Origin: Opitutaceae bacterium EW11
GTDB lineage: Bacteria; Verrucomicrobiota; Verrucomicrobiia; Opitutales; Opitutaceae
Length of the DNA stretch: 64,000 nucleotides
Direction: 5' to 3'
NCBI GenBank assembly: GCA_003054665.1
Contig: QAYY01000013.1
Span: 62,001 to 126,000 of the forward strand
Part shown: positions 46,270-55,835 of the stretch, in pieces
How positions within the stretch are numbered: position 1 is the first letter of the stretch
Layout of the letters: each line of letters starts with the position of its first letter
Notes under the pieces: generated by a model
Databases searched by the model: none
What the model saw: the letters and a program-made list of their open reading frames with translations, nothing else
What the model was told of the DNA's origin: nothing
Made by a program: the position numbers and the translations under genes

Positions 46270-47645
46270 GAATTCTTCACACCGAAGCGAGCCGGAATTG
46301 GGGAGGCCAGGAGCACAGGACGCTCATGGAGGCCCGTTGGCTCAATCTGAATGGCCATCGCTCGTGGATCGCCTGTCATCCGAAGAGCGAACTGTATCGA
46401 AAAGCGCCCGACATCTGCGTGCCGGTGAGTTTCGAACGGAGCCTCGATCCGGCGGCGAGTCTGGAACTGCACCGCATCTGTCGCAGATTTCGGATACAGG
46501 TTATCCATGCCCATAGCCCGAAGGACGCCTGGACCTGCGTTCCGCTGCGCGCCGGGGGGATGCCTGTGGTGCGATCGCGGCAGATCACGAATCCGGTCAA
46601 GGCGGACTGGCGCCATTCGTACGCGTATCGGCGGGGGTGCTCCGCGGTGGTGGCGGCGGCCGAGTGCATACGTCGCGATTTGGTCCGGAGAAACGGAGTC
46701 GATCCACACCGGATCGTGGTGATTGGGGAGGGCGTGGATCTGAATCGCTTCAACCCGGCGAACCGTGGCGACGGGTTCAGACGCGAATTCGGAGTGGGGC
46801 CTGAGCACGTGCTCTTCGGGATCGTCGCGATGATTCGTCCCGAGAAAGGCCATGCGTGTTTTCTTACCGCCGCGATGGAGGTGTTGGATCAGCACTCCCA
46901 CGCTCGTTTTGTGGTGGTGGGAACGGGAGTCGGCGCCCGCGAACTTGAGCGCAAGCTCCGTGAACGGATTAAGCGACGGTTCCAAACGGATACGGCGGGC
47001 CCGATCTTCTTTGCGGGCTATCGCGACGATGTGCCGCAGATCATGGCGGCGCTCGACGTGCTGGTTGTCCCTTCGACGGCTGAAGCGCAGTCGCTCGTCG
47101 TTCCGCAGGCGTTTGCCACGGGAAAGGCCGTGATCGCCAGCGACGTCGGCGGCCTGCCGGAGAACGTGAAGCATGAACGCACGGGGCTCCTGGTTCAGCC
47201 CGGTGCGGAGAGGGAACTGGCCGCGGCGATGTCCCGCTTGGTCGAAGACGGCGCGCTTCGGTTGCGGCTCGGGCAGGGCGGCTACGAACATGCTGTTCGG
47301 CATTTGGCGTTCGACGGCAAGATGGAGCAGAGCGTGCGGCTCTACGAAAGGATTGCCGAGCGCCCGGCCCGCGTGACGCACGGGTGGAAGCCGCGCGTTG
47401 TTGGTGGTGGCGCCCGTCGGGCTGCTGGCCGGATGGTCTCCCGGAAGAGGCCTCTCATTTTGGGCGCCGCGGCCGCGATAGTGCTGACGATCGGCGCCTG
47501 GATGGAAAACGGTCCGACCGGTCTTGGCACGCAGCAGGGCAACCTGGCCCTCGCCAAATCGGAGCGCACCGCGTCCAGTGCCGATGACGTCGACGAACCC
47601 TACGAATTGTACGTCGTTTCCGAGGCGGAGTCCGGCGGCGCCTGA
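46266..47645 (+). CDS. GT4-family glycosyltransferase with C-terminal membrane tail
   Basis: 459 aa from GTG at 46,266, overlapping the upstream stop. The first 375 residues are a GT-B enzyme of family 4: HTEASRNWGGQEHRTLMEA at the N-terminus, VIHAHSPKDAW, then RPEKGHACFL and the C-terminal PSTAEAQSLVVPQAFATGKA with the E-x7-E donor motif. Residues 395-459 form an unusual extension with one hydrophobic helix (RPLILGAAAAIVLTIGAWM) and an acidic tail. It probably adds sugars to a lipid or polysaccharide at the inner membrane. The next gene is a deacetylase. Confidence 0.85.
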   Translation: MRILHTEASRNWGGQEHRTLMEARWLNLNGHRSWIACHPKSELYRKAPDICVPVSFERSLDPAASLELHRICRRFRIQVIHAHSPKDAWTCVPLRAGGMPVVRSRQITNPVKADWRHSYAYRRGCSAVVAAAECIRRDLVRRNGVDPHRIVVIGEGVDLNRFNPANRGDGFRREFGVGPEHVLFGIVAMIRPEKGHACFLTAAMEVLDQHSHARFVVVGTGVGARELERKLRERIKRRFQTDTAGPIFFAGYRDDVPQIMAALDVLVVPSTAEAQSLVVPQAFATGKAVIASDVGGLPENVKHERTGLLVQPGAERELAAAMSRLVEDGALRLRLGQGGYEHAVRHLAFDGKMEQSVRLYERIAERPARVTHGWKPRVVGGGARRAAGRMVSRKRPLILGAAAAIVLTIGAWMENGPTGLGTQQGNLALAKSERTASSADDVDEPYELYVVSEAESGGA

Positions 47646-47680
47646 AGTTGGAGCGCCCCGTTACCGGCAGGTCTTTCCTC

Positions 47681-48436
47681 ATGCGTCCCTTCTACTATTC
47701 GCTCTGGTTTCACCGGCGTTTGTTCGAATCGGGGGTGCCGATTCTCGCGTACCACAAGGTCGACCGCCGTCCGCGGCGGGCGCGATTTCGTAGCATCTAC
47801 ATGGCCCCGGAGCTGTTTGATCGGCAGATGCGCCAGTTGGCAGCTGCCGGCTTCACAACGGCCAAGTTGGGCGACCCATTTCCCCCGGCCGGAAACGAGC
47901 GGCGAAAGGTGGTCCTGACGTTTGACGACGGCTACGTCAGCGCCTTCAAGAACGCATTGCCGGTGCTGCGCCGGCATGCCTTTTCCGGTATCCAGTTTCT
48001 GGTCGCGGACCACATCGGCGATGTGAACGCCTGGGATGTCCGCGAGGGAGAGCTGTCCGTGCCGCTCATGGGCAGGGAACAGGTACGCGAATGGCTCGCG
48101 GCCGGGCATGAGATCGGCTCGCACACGCTGTCGCACCCGCGGCTCACGCGACTGACGGCGCCGCAACAGCGGGCGGAAATCCGGGACAGCAAAGCGATCC
48201 TGGAAGACATGTTCGACGTCCCGGTGAAACATTTTTGCTATCCGTACGGCGATTGCGACGAGGCTTTGGCGGAGATCGTCGCGGATGCCGGGTACGCGAC
48301 GGCGTCCACGCTTTTTGAAGGTGTGAACACGCAGTTGTCGCCGGCGCATCTGTTGCCGCGGATCGAAGCGCGCCATCCTCCGAGAAACCTGCGCTGGGTC
48401 TGGACTTGTGTTAAGTCGTGCTTCCCACGGCTCTAA
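47681..48436 (+). CDS. Polysaccharide deacetylase (NodB homology domain)
   Basis: ATG at 47,681 preferred (251 aa); a TTG at 47,648, 2 nt after the upstream stop, would add 11 residues. NodB motifs are clear: LTFDDGYVSAF (catalytic base and metal Asp), HTLSHPRL (metal His pair) and CYPYGDCDEALAEIV. It removes N-acetyl groups from an exported or lipid-linked polysaccharide. It is coupled to the GT4 gene, so the pair probably builds and modifies one glycan. No signal peptide is seen, which leaves its compartment open. Confidence 0.88.
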   Translation: MRPFYYSLWFHRRLFESGVPILAYHKVDRRPRRARFRSIYMAPELFDRQMRQLAAAGFTTAKLGDPFPPAGNERRKVVLTFDDGYVSAFKNALPVLRRHAFSGIQFLVADHIGDVNAWDVREGELSVPLMGREQVREWLAAGHEIGSHTLSHPRLTRLTAPQQRAEIRDSKAILEDMFDVPVKHFCYPYGDCDEALAEIVADAGYATASTLFEGVNTQLSPAHLLPRIEARHPPRNLRWVWTCVKSCFPRL

Positions 48437-48473
48437 ACGGGCGGTTCGACGTTTCTCTCTGCCTCCCGCGGAG

Positions 48474-48548
<75 letters not shown>

Positions 48549-48720
48549 GTACCAAACATGCAGTCAAAAACTGCGGAGAGCGGACGGTACTGGTCCGGAA
48601 GGGGCCGTCAAGGGTTTCGTGGGAGCTTGGAACGTTGCGTTTCTTGTCCCGCATGGGCTTGGGATGGATGAGCTGGAGTCGGGCAAACCGTCGGTCGGAT
48701 TTGCCGGCTGTTCCATGACC

Positions 48721-49158
48721 TCATGACGAACGTCGAAAAAGCCGTGCCCACGAGGGGGTCTTGTCGATCAGGTGCTGTATCTCGTGCCGGACGGATTGCA
48801 GTTCCCACGGATCGAATTCCGGCGTGCCTCGGCGCGCCTCGAGCCGGTCCCAGGTTTCGACCAGACCGATGAAATCGGCCAACTGCTCATTGTGATGCGA
48901 TTCTTCCTGCTGGACGGCGGGGAAGTCGAATGACTCTGCCACCTCGTAGCGGCTCTCTTCCTGGAGCCAGCGGCGGCACAAGTAGGCCAATGGTGTTCCA
49001 AGCAGGGCTGCCGCCGCGAAATCGAGCCGCTGAAGAGCAAGCGCGTAGACTCCGGAAATCAGACTGGCGACAGCCAACGAGAGATAGATCAGGTAGATCA
49101 CGCGCACCGCGATTTCCGCGGGACGGTTGAAGTCCGAATCTGGTTTTTCCGGAGTCAT
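48721..49158 (-). CDS. Small membrane protein, 145 aa
   Basis: ATG at 49,158. Two membrane helices near residues 15-37 and 45-62 (VIYLIYLSLAVASLISGVYA, DFAAAALLGTPLAYL), then an acidic helical cytoplasmic domain (FPAVQQEESHHNEQLADFIG, PWELQSVRHEIQHLIDKTP). The family is unrecognised. It lies 70 nt downstream of the ammonium transporter gene on the same strand. Confidence 0.7.
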   Translation of the reverse strand: MTPEKPDSDFNRPAEIAVRVIYLIYLSLAVASLISGVYALALQRLDFAAAALLGTPLAYLCRRWLQEESRYEVAESFDFPAVQQEESHHNEQLADFIGLVETWDRLEARRGTPEFDPWELQSVRHEIQHLIDKTPSWARLFRRSS

Positions 49159-49228
49159 GAAAGTGCCTGGGACCGGTCCGGCAGGGGTGCTGCCGAACCG
49201 GTCTCGCGATGGGCACAGGAGTGGGACT

Positions 49229-50986
49229 TCAGGGAGCCGGAGAAGTGCGATCGGTGAGTTGATAGTCGGGATACGCCTCCGCTCCCATTTCGGGCATATC
49301 CAGGCCTTGCACTTCGTCGTCGGGCTTGACGCGCAGCTTGAACACGAGGTTGGACAATTTGAACCAGACGTAGGCGAACGCGCAGATGAAGATGGCGTTG
49401 GTCAGTGTCCCCGTCAGCTGCGCGCCGAATTGGCTCCAGTCATTGTAGCTGGCGCCGAAGAGCCTACCGAAAGCGCCGGTGACACCTTGGTCGGCCCAAC
49501 CCTCGCTCGTTAGCCTGGCCAACTTCGCGGCGGCATCAGCCGTACCGTCGTTGAGCACGACCTGGAGTGCCCCGTCCTTGAACAGCTTGTGCACACCGCC
49601 CCAACCCGCTCCGTAGGTGCCATTGGACAAGAGGCCCACGCTGAGGACGCCCCAGGCGCCATTCACGCCGTGTACCGAAATAGCTCCTACAGGGTCATCT
49701 AGCTTGAGCACGCGCTCGACGAAGAAAACGGCGGCGACAACCAGTGCTCCCGAGATCGCGCCGATCAGGACCGCACCGTTGGCGTTCACGAAAGCGCAAG
49801 GGGCGGTGATGGCGACCAGACCTGCGAGCATCCCGTTGCACATCATGGATGGGTCTGGTTTGCCGAACTTGAACCACATGATCAGGCACGAGACGAGCGC
49901 TCCTGCTGCGGACGCGAGCATCGTATTCACCGCGACAATCGCGATGCGGTGGTCGGTGCCTGCAAGAGTGGAACCCGGGTTGAAGCCGAACCAGCCAAAG
50001 GCGAGGATGAAGGTTCCAGCAAAGACGATGACGATGTCATGGGCTGGAATCGCGCGGGGTTTTCCGTCCTTTCCGAACTTGCCGATGCGCGGTCCGATCA
50101 GCCACGCGCCGACGAGGGCGATCATGCCTCCGGTCATGTGAACGACCGACGAACCGGCAAAATCGACATGGCCGTGTCCCAGGCCTGCGTTGATACCCAA
50201 CTGCGCGAGCCAGCCGCCGCCCCAAACCCAGTTTCCAAAGAGGGCGTAGGGAAGCATGCCGACCCAGAAGCCATAGATCATGAAATTCTTGAAGCTCCAC
50301 CGCTCGGCCATCGCTCCCGTCGGGATGGTTGCGGTCGTATCCATGAAGACCATCTGAAACAGGAAGAGAGTGAAGATCGCCGTGTCGAAGACAGATGCGT
50401 TGAGGAAAAATCCGGTCTTTCCGAACAACCCCCAGTCGTGTCCGAAAAGGTGGATCGTCTGCTCGGAATTGAGCAGAGCCAGCCCCTGGCCGAGTGACGG
50501 TTGCCAGCCGATGGGCACCGGTCCGTTCCAGTATCCGCCGAACATCAACCCGAAGCCGCAGATCCAGAAGCCGAGCATTCCGAGCGCGTAGATCATGAAA
50601 TTCATGCTCATCGTATGCGCGGCGTTTTTCGCCCGGCAGAGGCCCGTTTCGACCATCGCGAAACCGGCCTGCATGAACATGACGAGGAACCCCGTCACCA
50701 GCGTCCAGACGAGGTTGATCGAGATTTTGTTGTGGGCCACGTTCTGGATCAGTTCGTCCAGCGTGACTTTCTTGCTATCGGCGGGGACAGGCCAGGTGAG
50801 ATCGGCGGACGTGCCGGCATTCGCACCTGGAGGGTAGGCGACAGAGTCGGGCGGTGGAGCTGCCGGGGCTGCCGCAGGAGCGGCAGAAGGCGGAGGCGTG
50901 GTAGTGGTAGTCTGACTACGAGCTTGCGATGCGAGCACGAGGCTCAAGGCCAGTGCGAGAGCGAAGATGTGGCGGAGAAACGACAT
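49229..50986 (-). CDS. amt: Ammonium transporter, Amt family
   Basis: The start is taken at the ATG complementary to 50,984-50,986, opening a signal peptide (MSFLRHIFALALALSLVLAS) as in other secreted-N-terminus Amt proteins; 585 aa. A Thr/Pro/Ala-rich linker and a 'KKVTLDELIQNVAHNKISIN' lead segment precede eleven predicted membrane helices. Family motifs include FAMVETGLCRAKNAAHT, DFAGSSVVHMTGGM (a pore His) and HGVNGAWGVLSVG (the second His region). It conducts ammonium into the cell. No glnK gene is adjacent. Confidence 0.93.
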   Translation of the reverse strand: MSFLRHIFALALALSLVLASQARSQTTTTTPPPSAAPAAAPAAPPPDSVAYPPGANAGTSADLTWPVPADSKKVTLDELIQNVAHNKISINLVWTLVTGFLVMFMQAGFAMVETGLCRAKNAAHTMSMNFMIYALGMLGFWICGFGLMFGGYWNGPVPIGWQPSLGQGLALLNSEQTIHLFGHDWGLFGKTGFFLNASVFDTAIFTLFLFQMVFMDTTATIPTGAMAERWSFKNFMIYGFWVGMLPYALFGNWVWGGGWLAQLGINAGLGHGHVDFAGSSVVHMTGGMIALVGAWLIGPRIGKFGKDGKPRAIPAHDIVIVFAGTFILAFGWFGFNPGSTLAGTDHRIAIVAVNTMLASAAGALVSCLIMWFKFGKPDPSMMCNGMLAGLVAITAPCAFVNANGAVLIGAISGALVVAAVFFVERVLKLDDPVGAISVHGVNGAWGVLSVGLLSNGTYGAGWGGVHKLFKDGALQVVLNDGTADAAAKLARLTSEGWADQGVTGAFGRLFGASYNDWSQFGAQLTGTLTNAIFICAFAYVWFKLSNLVFKLRVKPDDEVQGLDMPEMGAEAYPDYQLTDRTSPAP

Positions 50987-51085
50987 GGTTGTGGAGGGCG
51001 GCTGGAGCTGACGGGGAGAATCGAGACAACACACCTGCTCCGCCTCCAGGGTTCCGGAGGCGTCAGGCGGAAAACGTGGCCAGTC

Positions 51086-51439
51086 TCAGGCCAGCGGCGG
51101 GCCTCGATTCAGGAGGGCCGAGAACTCGCAAGCGCCGTTGCCCTTCCAACTCTCGACACTCAGCGGGGTGGATTGAACGGCGAAGAAACGATCGGGGAGG
51201 TTGAACCATTCCCAGACGGCAGCCGTCGAATGCGAGTGAGTCGCGGCAAGCGCTCGGGATTCGTCCTCCGTATCGAAAAGCGAGTCCGCCGCTGAGGGCG
51301 AAGTCGACGCCGCGATCTGCTGCATCCGCTCCTGTGCCGGATGGTGGATAGCAGCGCTTCCCAGCTCGAACACCTGCATGGCAAGTGTCGCGAGAGCCCA
51401 GGCGAAAACCATCAGCGTGGATTTCCAGGCCGCTATCAT
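51086..51439 (-). CDS. Small membrane/secreted hypothetical protein, 117 aa
   Basis: ATG at 51,439. The N-terminal helix STLMVFAWALATLAMQVFEL is a signal or membrane anchor; the rest contains a His/Ser-rich middle (ALAATHSHSTAAVWEWFN) and ends in NRGPPLA, an ending reminiscent of small secreted metal-related proteins. The family is not certain. The start overlaps the candidate ctaC start (51,438) back-to-back. It may be tied to copper handling for the oxidase (inference). Confidence 0.5.
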   Translation of the reverse strand: MIAAWKSTLMVFAWALATLAMQVFELGSAAIHHPAQERMQQIAASTSPSAADSLFDTEDESRALAATHSHSTAAVWEWFNLPDRFFAVQSTPLSVESWKGNGACEFSALLNRGPPLA

Positions 51440-52565
51440 GGTGAGGATGCCGCAGCAGGCGCAGTGCCATTTCGGCCGCAGGTCTTCCGCGGCACCGCGG
51501 GGAAACCACTACCGGACGCTGGCAGAGTCTCCGTGGGTTTTTCGGGAAACTTCCCCGTTCGGGTTTGGGGAGAATCCGATCGCCGCCGCGTTTGTGGGAG
51601 CGCGGAGTGAATTCATAGTCCCGGGAGTGAACGGGGCATCCGGATCGATCTTCCATCCGCAATCGGCTGAGGCGCACGCCATCGCGCACCTGTTCACGAT
51701 CACGCTGATCATCTGCGCTGTGATTTTTGCGGTCGTGCTGGGGCTGGTCGTGTACAGCCTCGTGCGCTTCCGCGGACGGGAGGGGGAAGCGGATCCGGAG
51801 CAGATCGCCGGCAACAAGAAGGTCGAGATCGTTTGGACGATCATTCCGATGATCATCGTCGGAGTCCTGTTTGCGCTGACGGTCCAGGCGATGCAGGTTT
51901 CGGACCCTCCGCTCGAAACGAAGCCCGATCTGGTCGTGATCGGGCACCAGTGGTGGTGGGAGATCCGATATCCGAATACTGGTATCGTCACGGCGAACGA
52001 GATCCACATTCCCGTGGGAAAGCAGCTGTCCATCCGGCTCGATACGGCCGACGTTCTGCACGAGTTCTGGGTGCCTCAGCTGACGCGGAAGATGACCACG
52101 GTCCCGCTGCTGGGAAACCACGTATGGATGGAGGCGAGAAAGTCCGGCGTGTATGAGGGCGTCTGCTCCGAATTCTGCGGGACACAGCATGCCTGGATGC
52201 GTTTCCAGGTGGTGGCCGAACCGCAGGAACAATACGACGCCTGGGTGCGCAATCAGCAGCGCAAGGCGCCCGAGACCGCGACCGTCGCCGCGGCTCGGCG
52301 GGGCTGGAGGCTTTTCAACGACATGACGTGCGTGAACTGCCACGCGATCCAGGGCACGCCGGCCCGCGGTACGGCCGGTCCCGACCTGACGCATCTGGCG
52401 AGCCGGAGAACGCTGGGTTCGGTCATCGTGCCGAACACCCCGGAAAACCTGCGCCGCTGGCTCGCCGATCCGCAGCAGGTGAAACCCGGAGTGAAGATGC
52501 CGAACTTCAAACTCACCGACGAGCAGGTGTCGGACCTCGTCGAATACCTGGGCTCTCTCAAATGA
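51438..52565 (+). CDS. ctaC: Cytochrome c oxidase subunit II with fused cytochrome c
   Basis: 375 aa from ATG at 51,438; another ATG at 51,447 and a GTG at 51,594 are in frame. The N-terminal 55 residues look unlike a signal peptide, so the GTG is possible. Two membrane helices (about 80-110 and 120-145) are followed by a cupredoxin domain with the CuA ligands in CSEFCGTQHAWM and the upstream His in VLHEFWVPQL. A cytochrome c domain carries CVNCH (298-302) and a distal Met in GVKMPNF. This is caa3-type subunit II. It overlaps ctaD by 4 nt. Confidence 0.9.
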   Translation: MVRMPQQAQCHFGRRSSAAPRGNHYRTLAESPWVFRETSPFGFGENPIAAAFVGARSEFIVPGVNGASGSIFHPQSAEAHAIAHLFTITLIICAVIFAVVLGLVVYSLVRFRGREGEADPEQIAGNKKVEIVWTIIPMIIVGVLFALTVQAMQVSDPPLETKPDLVVIGHQWWWEIRYPNTGIVTANEIHIPVGKQLSIRLDTADVLHEFWVPQLTRKMTTVPLLGNHVWMEARKSGVYEGVCSEFCGTQHAWMRFQVVAEPQEQYDAWVRNQQRKAPETATVAAARRGWRLFNDMTCVNCHAIQGTPARGTAGPDLTHLASRRTLGSVIVPNTPENLRRWLADPQQVKPGVKMPNFKLTDEQVSDLVEYLGSLK

Positions 52566-54790
52566 ACGCATCCACCTCGGCTTCCACCGCCGTGCCGCCG
52601 GGAATCTTGACGGTCGGCGAACACGCCCACTGGCGCCTCGCCTGGCTTTCCACGGTGGACCACAAGCGCATCGGAGTTCTCTACCTTCTGATCGCGCTCG
52701 GCTTTTTCGTGGTGGGCGGCCTCGAGGCGCTTTTCATCCGCCTGCAACTCGCAGTGCCGAACAACACGCTGGTCGGCCCCGACACGTTCAACGCGCTGTT
52801 CACGATGCACGGCACGACGATGATCTTCCTCGTCGCGATGCCGGCGCTCTTCGGCCTGGCGAACTACTTTGTCCCGCTGATGATCGGCGCGCGCGACATG
52901 GCGTTTCCTCGGCTGAACGCCCTGAGCGTCTGGCTGCTGCTGTTCGGCGGACTGCTGCTCCACTTCACCGTATTCACCGGTCCGCCGCAGGCGGGCTGGT
53001 TCGCGTACGCGCCCCTGAGCGAGACGGCCTACAACTCCTCGCAGGGCGTGGATTACTGGATCATGGCCCTGCTCGTGCTCGGTATCGGGTCGGTGGCGAC
53101 GGGCGTGAACTTGATCGCGACCGTGCTGAGCATGCGGGCCCCAGGCATGACGATGAAGCGGCTGCCGCTCTTCGTCTGGATCAATTTCGTCAACTCCTTC
53201 ATCGTGATCTTCGCGCTTCCGGTGCTCAACGCCGGCCTGGTGATGCTCCTGATGGATCGCCAGCTCGGGACGCACTTCTTCGTGGCGAGGGAAGGCGGAT
53301 CTCCGGTCCTCTGGCAGCACATCTTCTGGGCCTTCGGCCATCCGGAGGTCTACATCCTGGCGCTTCCCGCGTTCGGCATCATCTCGGAGGTCGTCCCGGT
53401 GTTTTCCCGGAAACCGATCTTTGGATACGAATTCGTGGCCGCCTCCTCGGTGGCCATCGCGCTGCTCAGTTTCGGCGTCTGGGCGCATCACATGTTCACC
53501 GTCGGCATGGGGCGCGCGGCCGACACGTTTTTCGCGATCGCCTCGATGCTGATCGCGATTCCAACCGGCGTGAAGGTGCTGAATTGGAGTGCGACGATGG
53601 TGAAGGGGCGCCTGCGTTTGAGCGTGCCGATGCTGTACGCGATCGCTTTCGTCATCCAGTTCACGCTCGGCGGATTGAGCGGCGTCACGCACGCGGAGGC
53701 AGCCCTCGATTGGCAGACGAAAAACAGCTATTACCTCGTGGCGCATTTCCACTACGTCGCCGTCGGCGGCGTCGTCTTCGCGATTCTCGCGGGCATCCAT
53801 TACTGGTTCCCCAAGATCAGCGGGCGAATGCTGTCCGAGAGAATCGGCCGTTGGGGGTTCTGGTTCATGGTGCTCGGCTTCAACGGCACCTTCGCAATCC
53901 AGCATATCCTCGGTTTCATGGGCATGCCGCGGCGGATCTACACGTATCCGGATTTCGCGAACTGGGGCTGGATGAACTTCGTCTCCACGGTGGGGGCCTG
54001 CCTCATGGGCGTCTCGGCACTTCTGCTCGTGCTCAACATCGTCCGAAGCCTGCTGCGGGGGCAGCCGGCGGGGGATAATCCCTGGGAAGCCTGGACGTTG
54101 GAGTGGGCGACGAGTTCGCCACCTCCCGTGCACAACTTCGAGGCCTTGCCGCCCATCCACAGCCGCAGGCCGCTCTGGGATCTGGCAAATCCGCAGCGGC
54201 CGGACCCGGTTGTCGGCGGAGATGCGATCGCCTCGCCGGACCGCCTTCGCATCTCGATGTGGAGCCTCATCGGTTCCGAGGCGGCGTTTTTCGGCACGCT
54301 CATTCTGGTTTTCGCCTACTTCAACATATCGCCACCCGCGGGCCCGAACGCGAAGAGCAGCCTGGATCTGACGAAAACGGCGCTCTTCAGCGTGTGCCTG
54401 TTCGCCAGCAGCTTCACGCTCTGGCGCGCCGAGGTGGCCGAGTACCGCCGCAGCCAGTCAGGAATGCTGGGCTGGCTCGTCCTGACGCTCGCCCTCGGAG
54501 GCGTATTCATCGTCGGTCAGGGGATGGAGTACTGGGGGCTTCTGCACGGAGGCGTGGGAGTGAACGTCAATCTGTTCGCTTCGAGTTTTTACCTCCTAAC
54601 GGGTTTCCACGGCTTCCACGTCATCTGCGGGCTCATCGCGCTGCTGCTCGTGCTGGGGGTCGCCGCACGAGGCGATTTCAGACAAGGCAAACCTTCGCCG
54701 CTGAAGTCCATCGGCCTGTATTGGCATTTTGTCGACATCGTTTGGGTGTTCGTGCTCGCGACGGTGTACGTCCTTCCCCGCGTCTTATGA
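52562..54790 (+). CDS. ctaD: Cytochrome c oxidase subunit I fused to subunit III
   Basis: 742 aa, ATG at 52,562. Residues 1-530 are subunit I: heme ligand in LFTMHGTTMIF, WAFGHPEVYILALPAFG with the CuB His, cross-linked Tyr and A1-type Glu, the VWAHHMFTVG His pair and YLVAHFHYV with the heme a3 His. Residues 560-742 are subunit III (WSLIGSEAAFFGTLI, FHGFHVICGLIALLL, SIGLYWHFVDIVWVFVLA). Subunits I and III are separate in many bacteria. The fused form fixes 1:1 stoichiometry. The enzyme reduces O2 and pumps protons. Confidence 0.95.
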   Translation: MNASTSASTAVPPGILTVGEHAHWRLAWLSTVDHKRIGVLYLLIALGFFVVGGLEALFIRLQLAVPNNTLVGPDTFNALFTMHGTTMIFLVAMPALFGLANYFVPLMIGARDMAFPRLNALSVWLLLFGGLLLHFTVFTGPPQAGWFAYAPLSETAYNSSQGVDYWIMALLVLGIGSVATGVNLIATVLSMRAPGMTMKRLPLFVWINFVNSFIVIFALPVLNAGLVMLLMDRQLGTHFFVAREGGSPVLWQHIFWAFGHPEVYILALPAFGIISEVVPVFSRKPIFGYEFVAASSVAIALLSFGVWAHHMFTVGMGRAADTFFAIASMLIAIPTGVKVLNWSATMVKGRLRLSVPMLYAIAFVIQFTLGGLSGVTHAEAALDWQTKNSYYLVAHFHYVAVGGVVFAILAGIHYWFPKISGRMLSERIGRWGFWFMVLGFNGTFAIQHILGFMGMPRRIYTYPDFANWGWMNFVSTVGACLMGVSALLLVLNIVRSLLRGQPAGDNPWEAWTLEWATSSPPPVHNFEALPPIHSRRPLWDLANPQRPDPVVGGDAIASPDRLRISMWSLIGSEAAFFGTLILVFAYFNISPPAGPNAKSSLDLTKTALFSVCLFASSFTLWRAEVAEYRRSQSGMLGWLVLTLALGGVFIVGQGMEYWGLLHGGVGVNVNLFASSFYLLTGFHGFHVICGLIALLLVLGVAARGDFRQGKPSPLKSIGLYWHFVDIVWVFVLATVYVLPRVL

Positions 54791-55575
54791 GCTCCGCACA
54801 GTTTTTCGCGCAGGCTTGGGGTGGAGGCCCCGTTTTGCCGGCAGCCTGCGCCGGCGCAACGCTGGTCTACTGGCTGCGATTCCGGCGGCGGGCTCGATGG
54901 CCTTACTTCCTCGCCGCGGTCGGCGTGGTTTTGCTGGCCTTGGCGTCGCCGATCGCCGCGTTGGCGGCCGGCGCGCTCTTCAGCGCTCACATGGTGCAGC
55001 ATCTGTTCCTGCTGCTCGCGGCTCCGGCGCTCCTGCTCCTCAGCCTCCCGGGCGAGACCACGTTGCCCCGATCGGCCGGGGTGCTGTCCCATCCGTTGCT
55101 CACTTGGTCGTTGGGGGTCGCTCCAATGTGGATTTGGCACGTGCCCGCGCTCTGCGATGCCGCCACCGTGCGGCCGTCGATCAAGGCCGTGCAGGTTGTT
55201 TCGATGTTGGCGATGGGCGCGCTGTTTTGGTGGCCGATCCTGGCGCCCCGCGCCCGCGATCGGCTGCAGCCGTTGCTGGGCGTGGTGTACCTTTTTGCGG
55301 CGTGCCTCGGCTGCACCGCGCTCGGCATGATCCTCACGCTGACGCCCGTGGAAGTCTGCACGGTCTTCCGGAACCCGGTGGCGCCGGCCGCGACTGCCTC
55401 CCTCGTCCGAGACACCTGGGGCGTGAGCGCGGAAACGGACCGGCAGATCGGCGGATTGCTCATGTGGGTTCCGATGTGCCTTGTCTACGTGGCGGCGATT
55501 CTGGTCGAGCTGCGCCGCTGGTTTGGCGACCACGAACTCGAACCAGCGCGAATTGCACCGGAGGTGAGGCGATGA
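54787..55575 (+). CDS. ctaG: CtaG-type cytochrome oxidase assembly protein (Caa3_CtaG)
   Basis: The start is taken at the ATG at 54,787, which overlaps the ctaD stop (ATGA); 262 aa. Seven or so membrane helices with family markers: SAHMVQHLFLLLAAPALLLL, PMWIWHVPALCDAA, FWWPILAPRARDR and the final GGLLMWVPMCLVYVAAI. This family (distinct from Cox11) helps assemble caa3 oxidases, probably in CuB or heme insertion. It overlaps the next small gene by 4 nt. Confidence 0.9.
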   Translation: MSSAQFFAQAWGGGPVLPAACAGATLVYWLRFRRRARWPYFLAAVGVVLLALASPIAALAAGALFSAHMVQHLFLLLAAPALLLLSLPGETTLPRSAGVLSHPLLTWSLGVAPMWIWHVPALCDAATVRPSIKAVQVVSMLAMGALFWWPILAPRARDRLQPLLGVVYLFAACLGCTALGMILTLTPVEVCTVFRNPVAPAATASLVRDTWGVSAETDRQIGGLLMWVPMCLVYVAAILVELRRWFGDHELEPARIAPEVRR

Positions 55576-55835
55576 GTGCCGACGTTCCTCAACCCGAGCG
55601 ACTCCAGAATCGGACCGGAACCAATGCTCCGCCAGGATGGCAGCCGCTGCCGGAAGAGCCGCTGCCGCTCCCGACTTTTTGGCCGGCGGGCCTGGGCTTG
55701 GGAACGACCTTCGTTTTCTGGGGGCTCATTTCCTCCTGGGTTGTGCTCGCGGTCGGGATCGCGCTCTTCGCCGTGTCGCTCGGCGGGTGGATACGCCATC
55801 TTCGCTATGAAAGAAAGCAGCACCAATTCCATTGA
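55572..55835 (+). CDS. Small oxidase-operon membrane protein, 87 aa
   Basis: ATG at 55,572 overlaps the ctaG stop. A Pro-rich 35-residue N-terminus is followed by two helices (FWPAGLGLGTTFVFWGLISS, WVVLAVGIALFAVSLGGWI) and a charged tail (RHLRYERKQHQFH). Size and position fit a subunit IV-like protein of the oxidase. The last 29 nt also encode the start of the Rieske gene in another frame. Confidence 0.8.
   Translation: MSADVPQPERLQNRTGTNAPPGWQPLPEEPLPLPTFWPAGLGLGTTFVFWGLISSWVVLAVGIALFAVSLGGWIRHLRYERKQHQFH

Noticed and set aside
46119-47381. 420-codon frame antisense to the GT4 gene
   Set aside because: It is a complement of a well-defined enzyme with His/Arg/Pro bias, so not supported.
52253-54160. 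635-codon frame antisense to the oxidase gene
   Set aside because: High GC gives long antisense frames. Its residues are dominated by Arg, His, Asp and Glu and match no fold, while the sense strand is a textbook oxidase.
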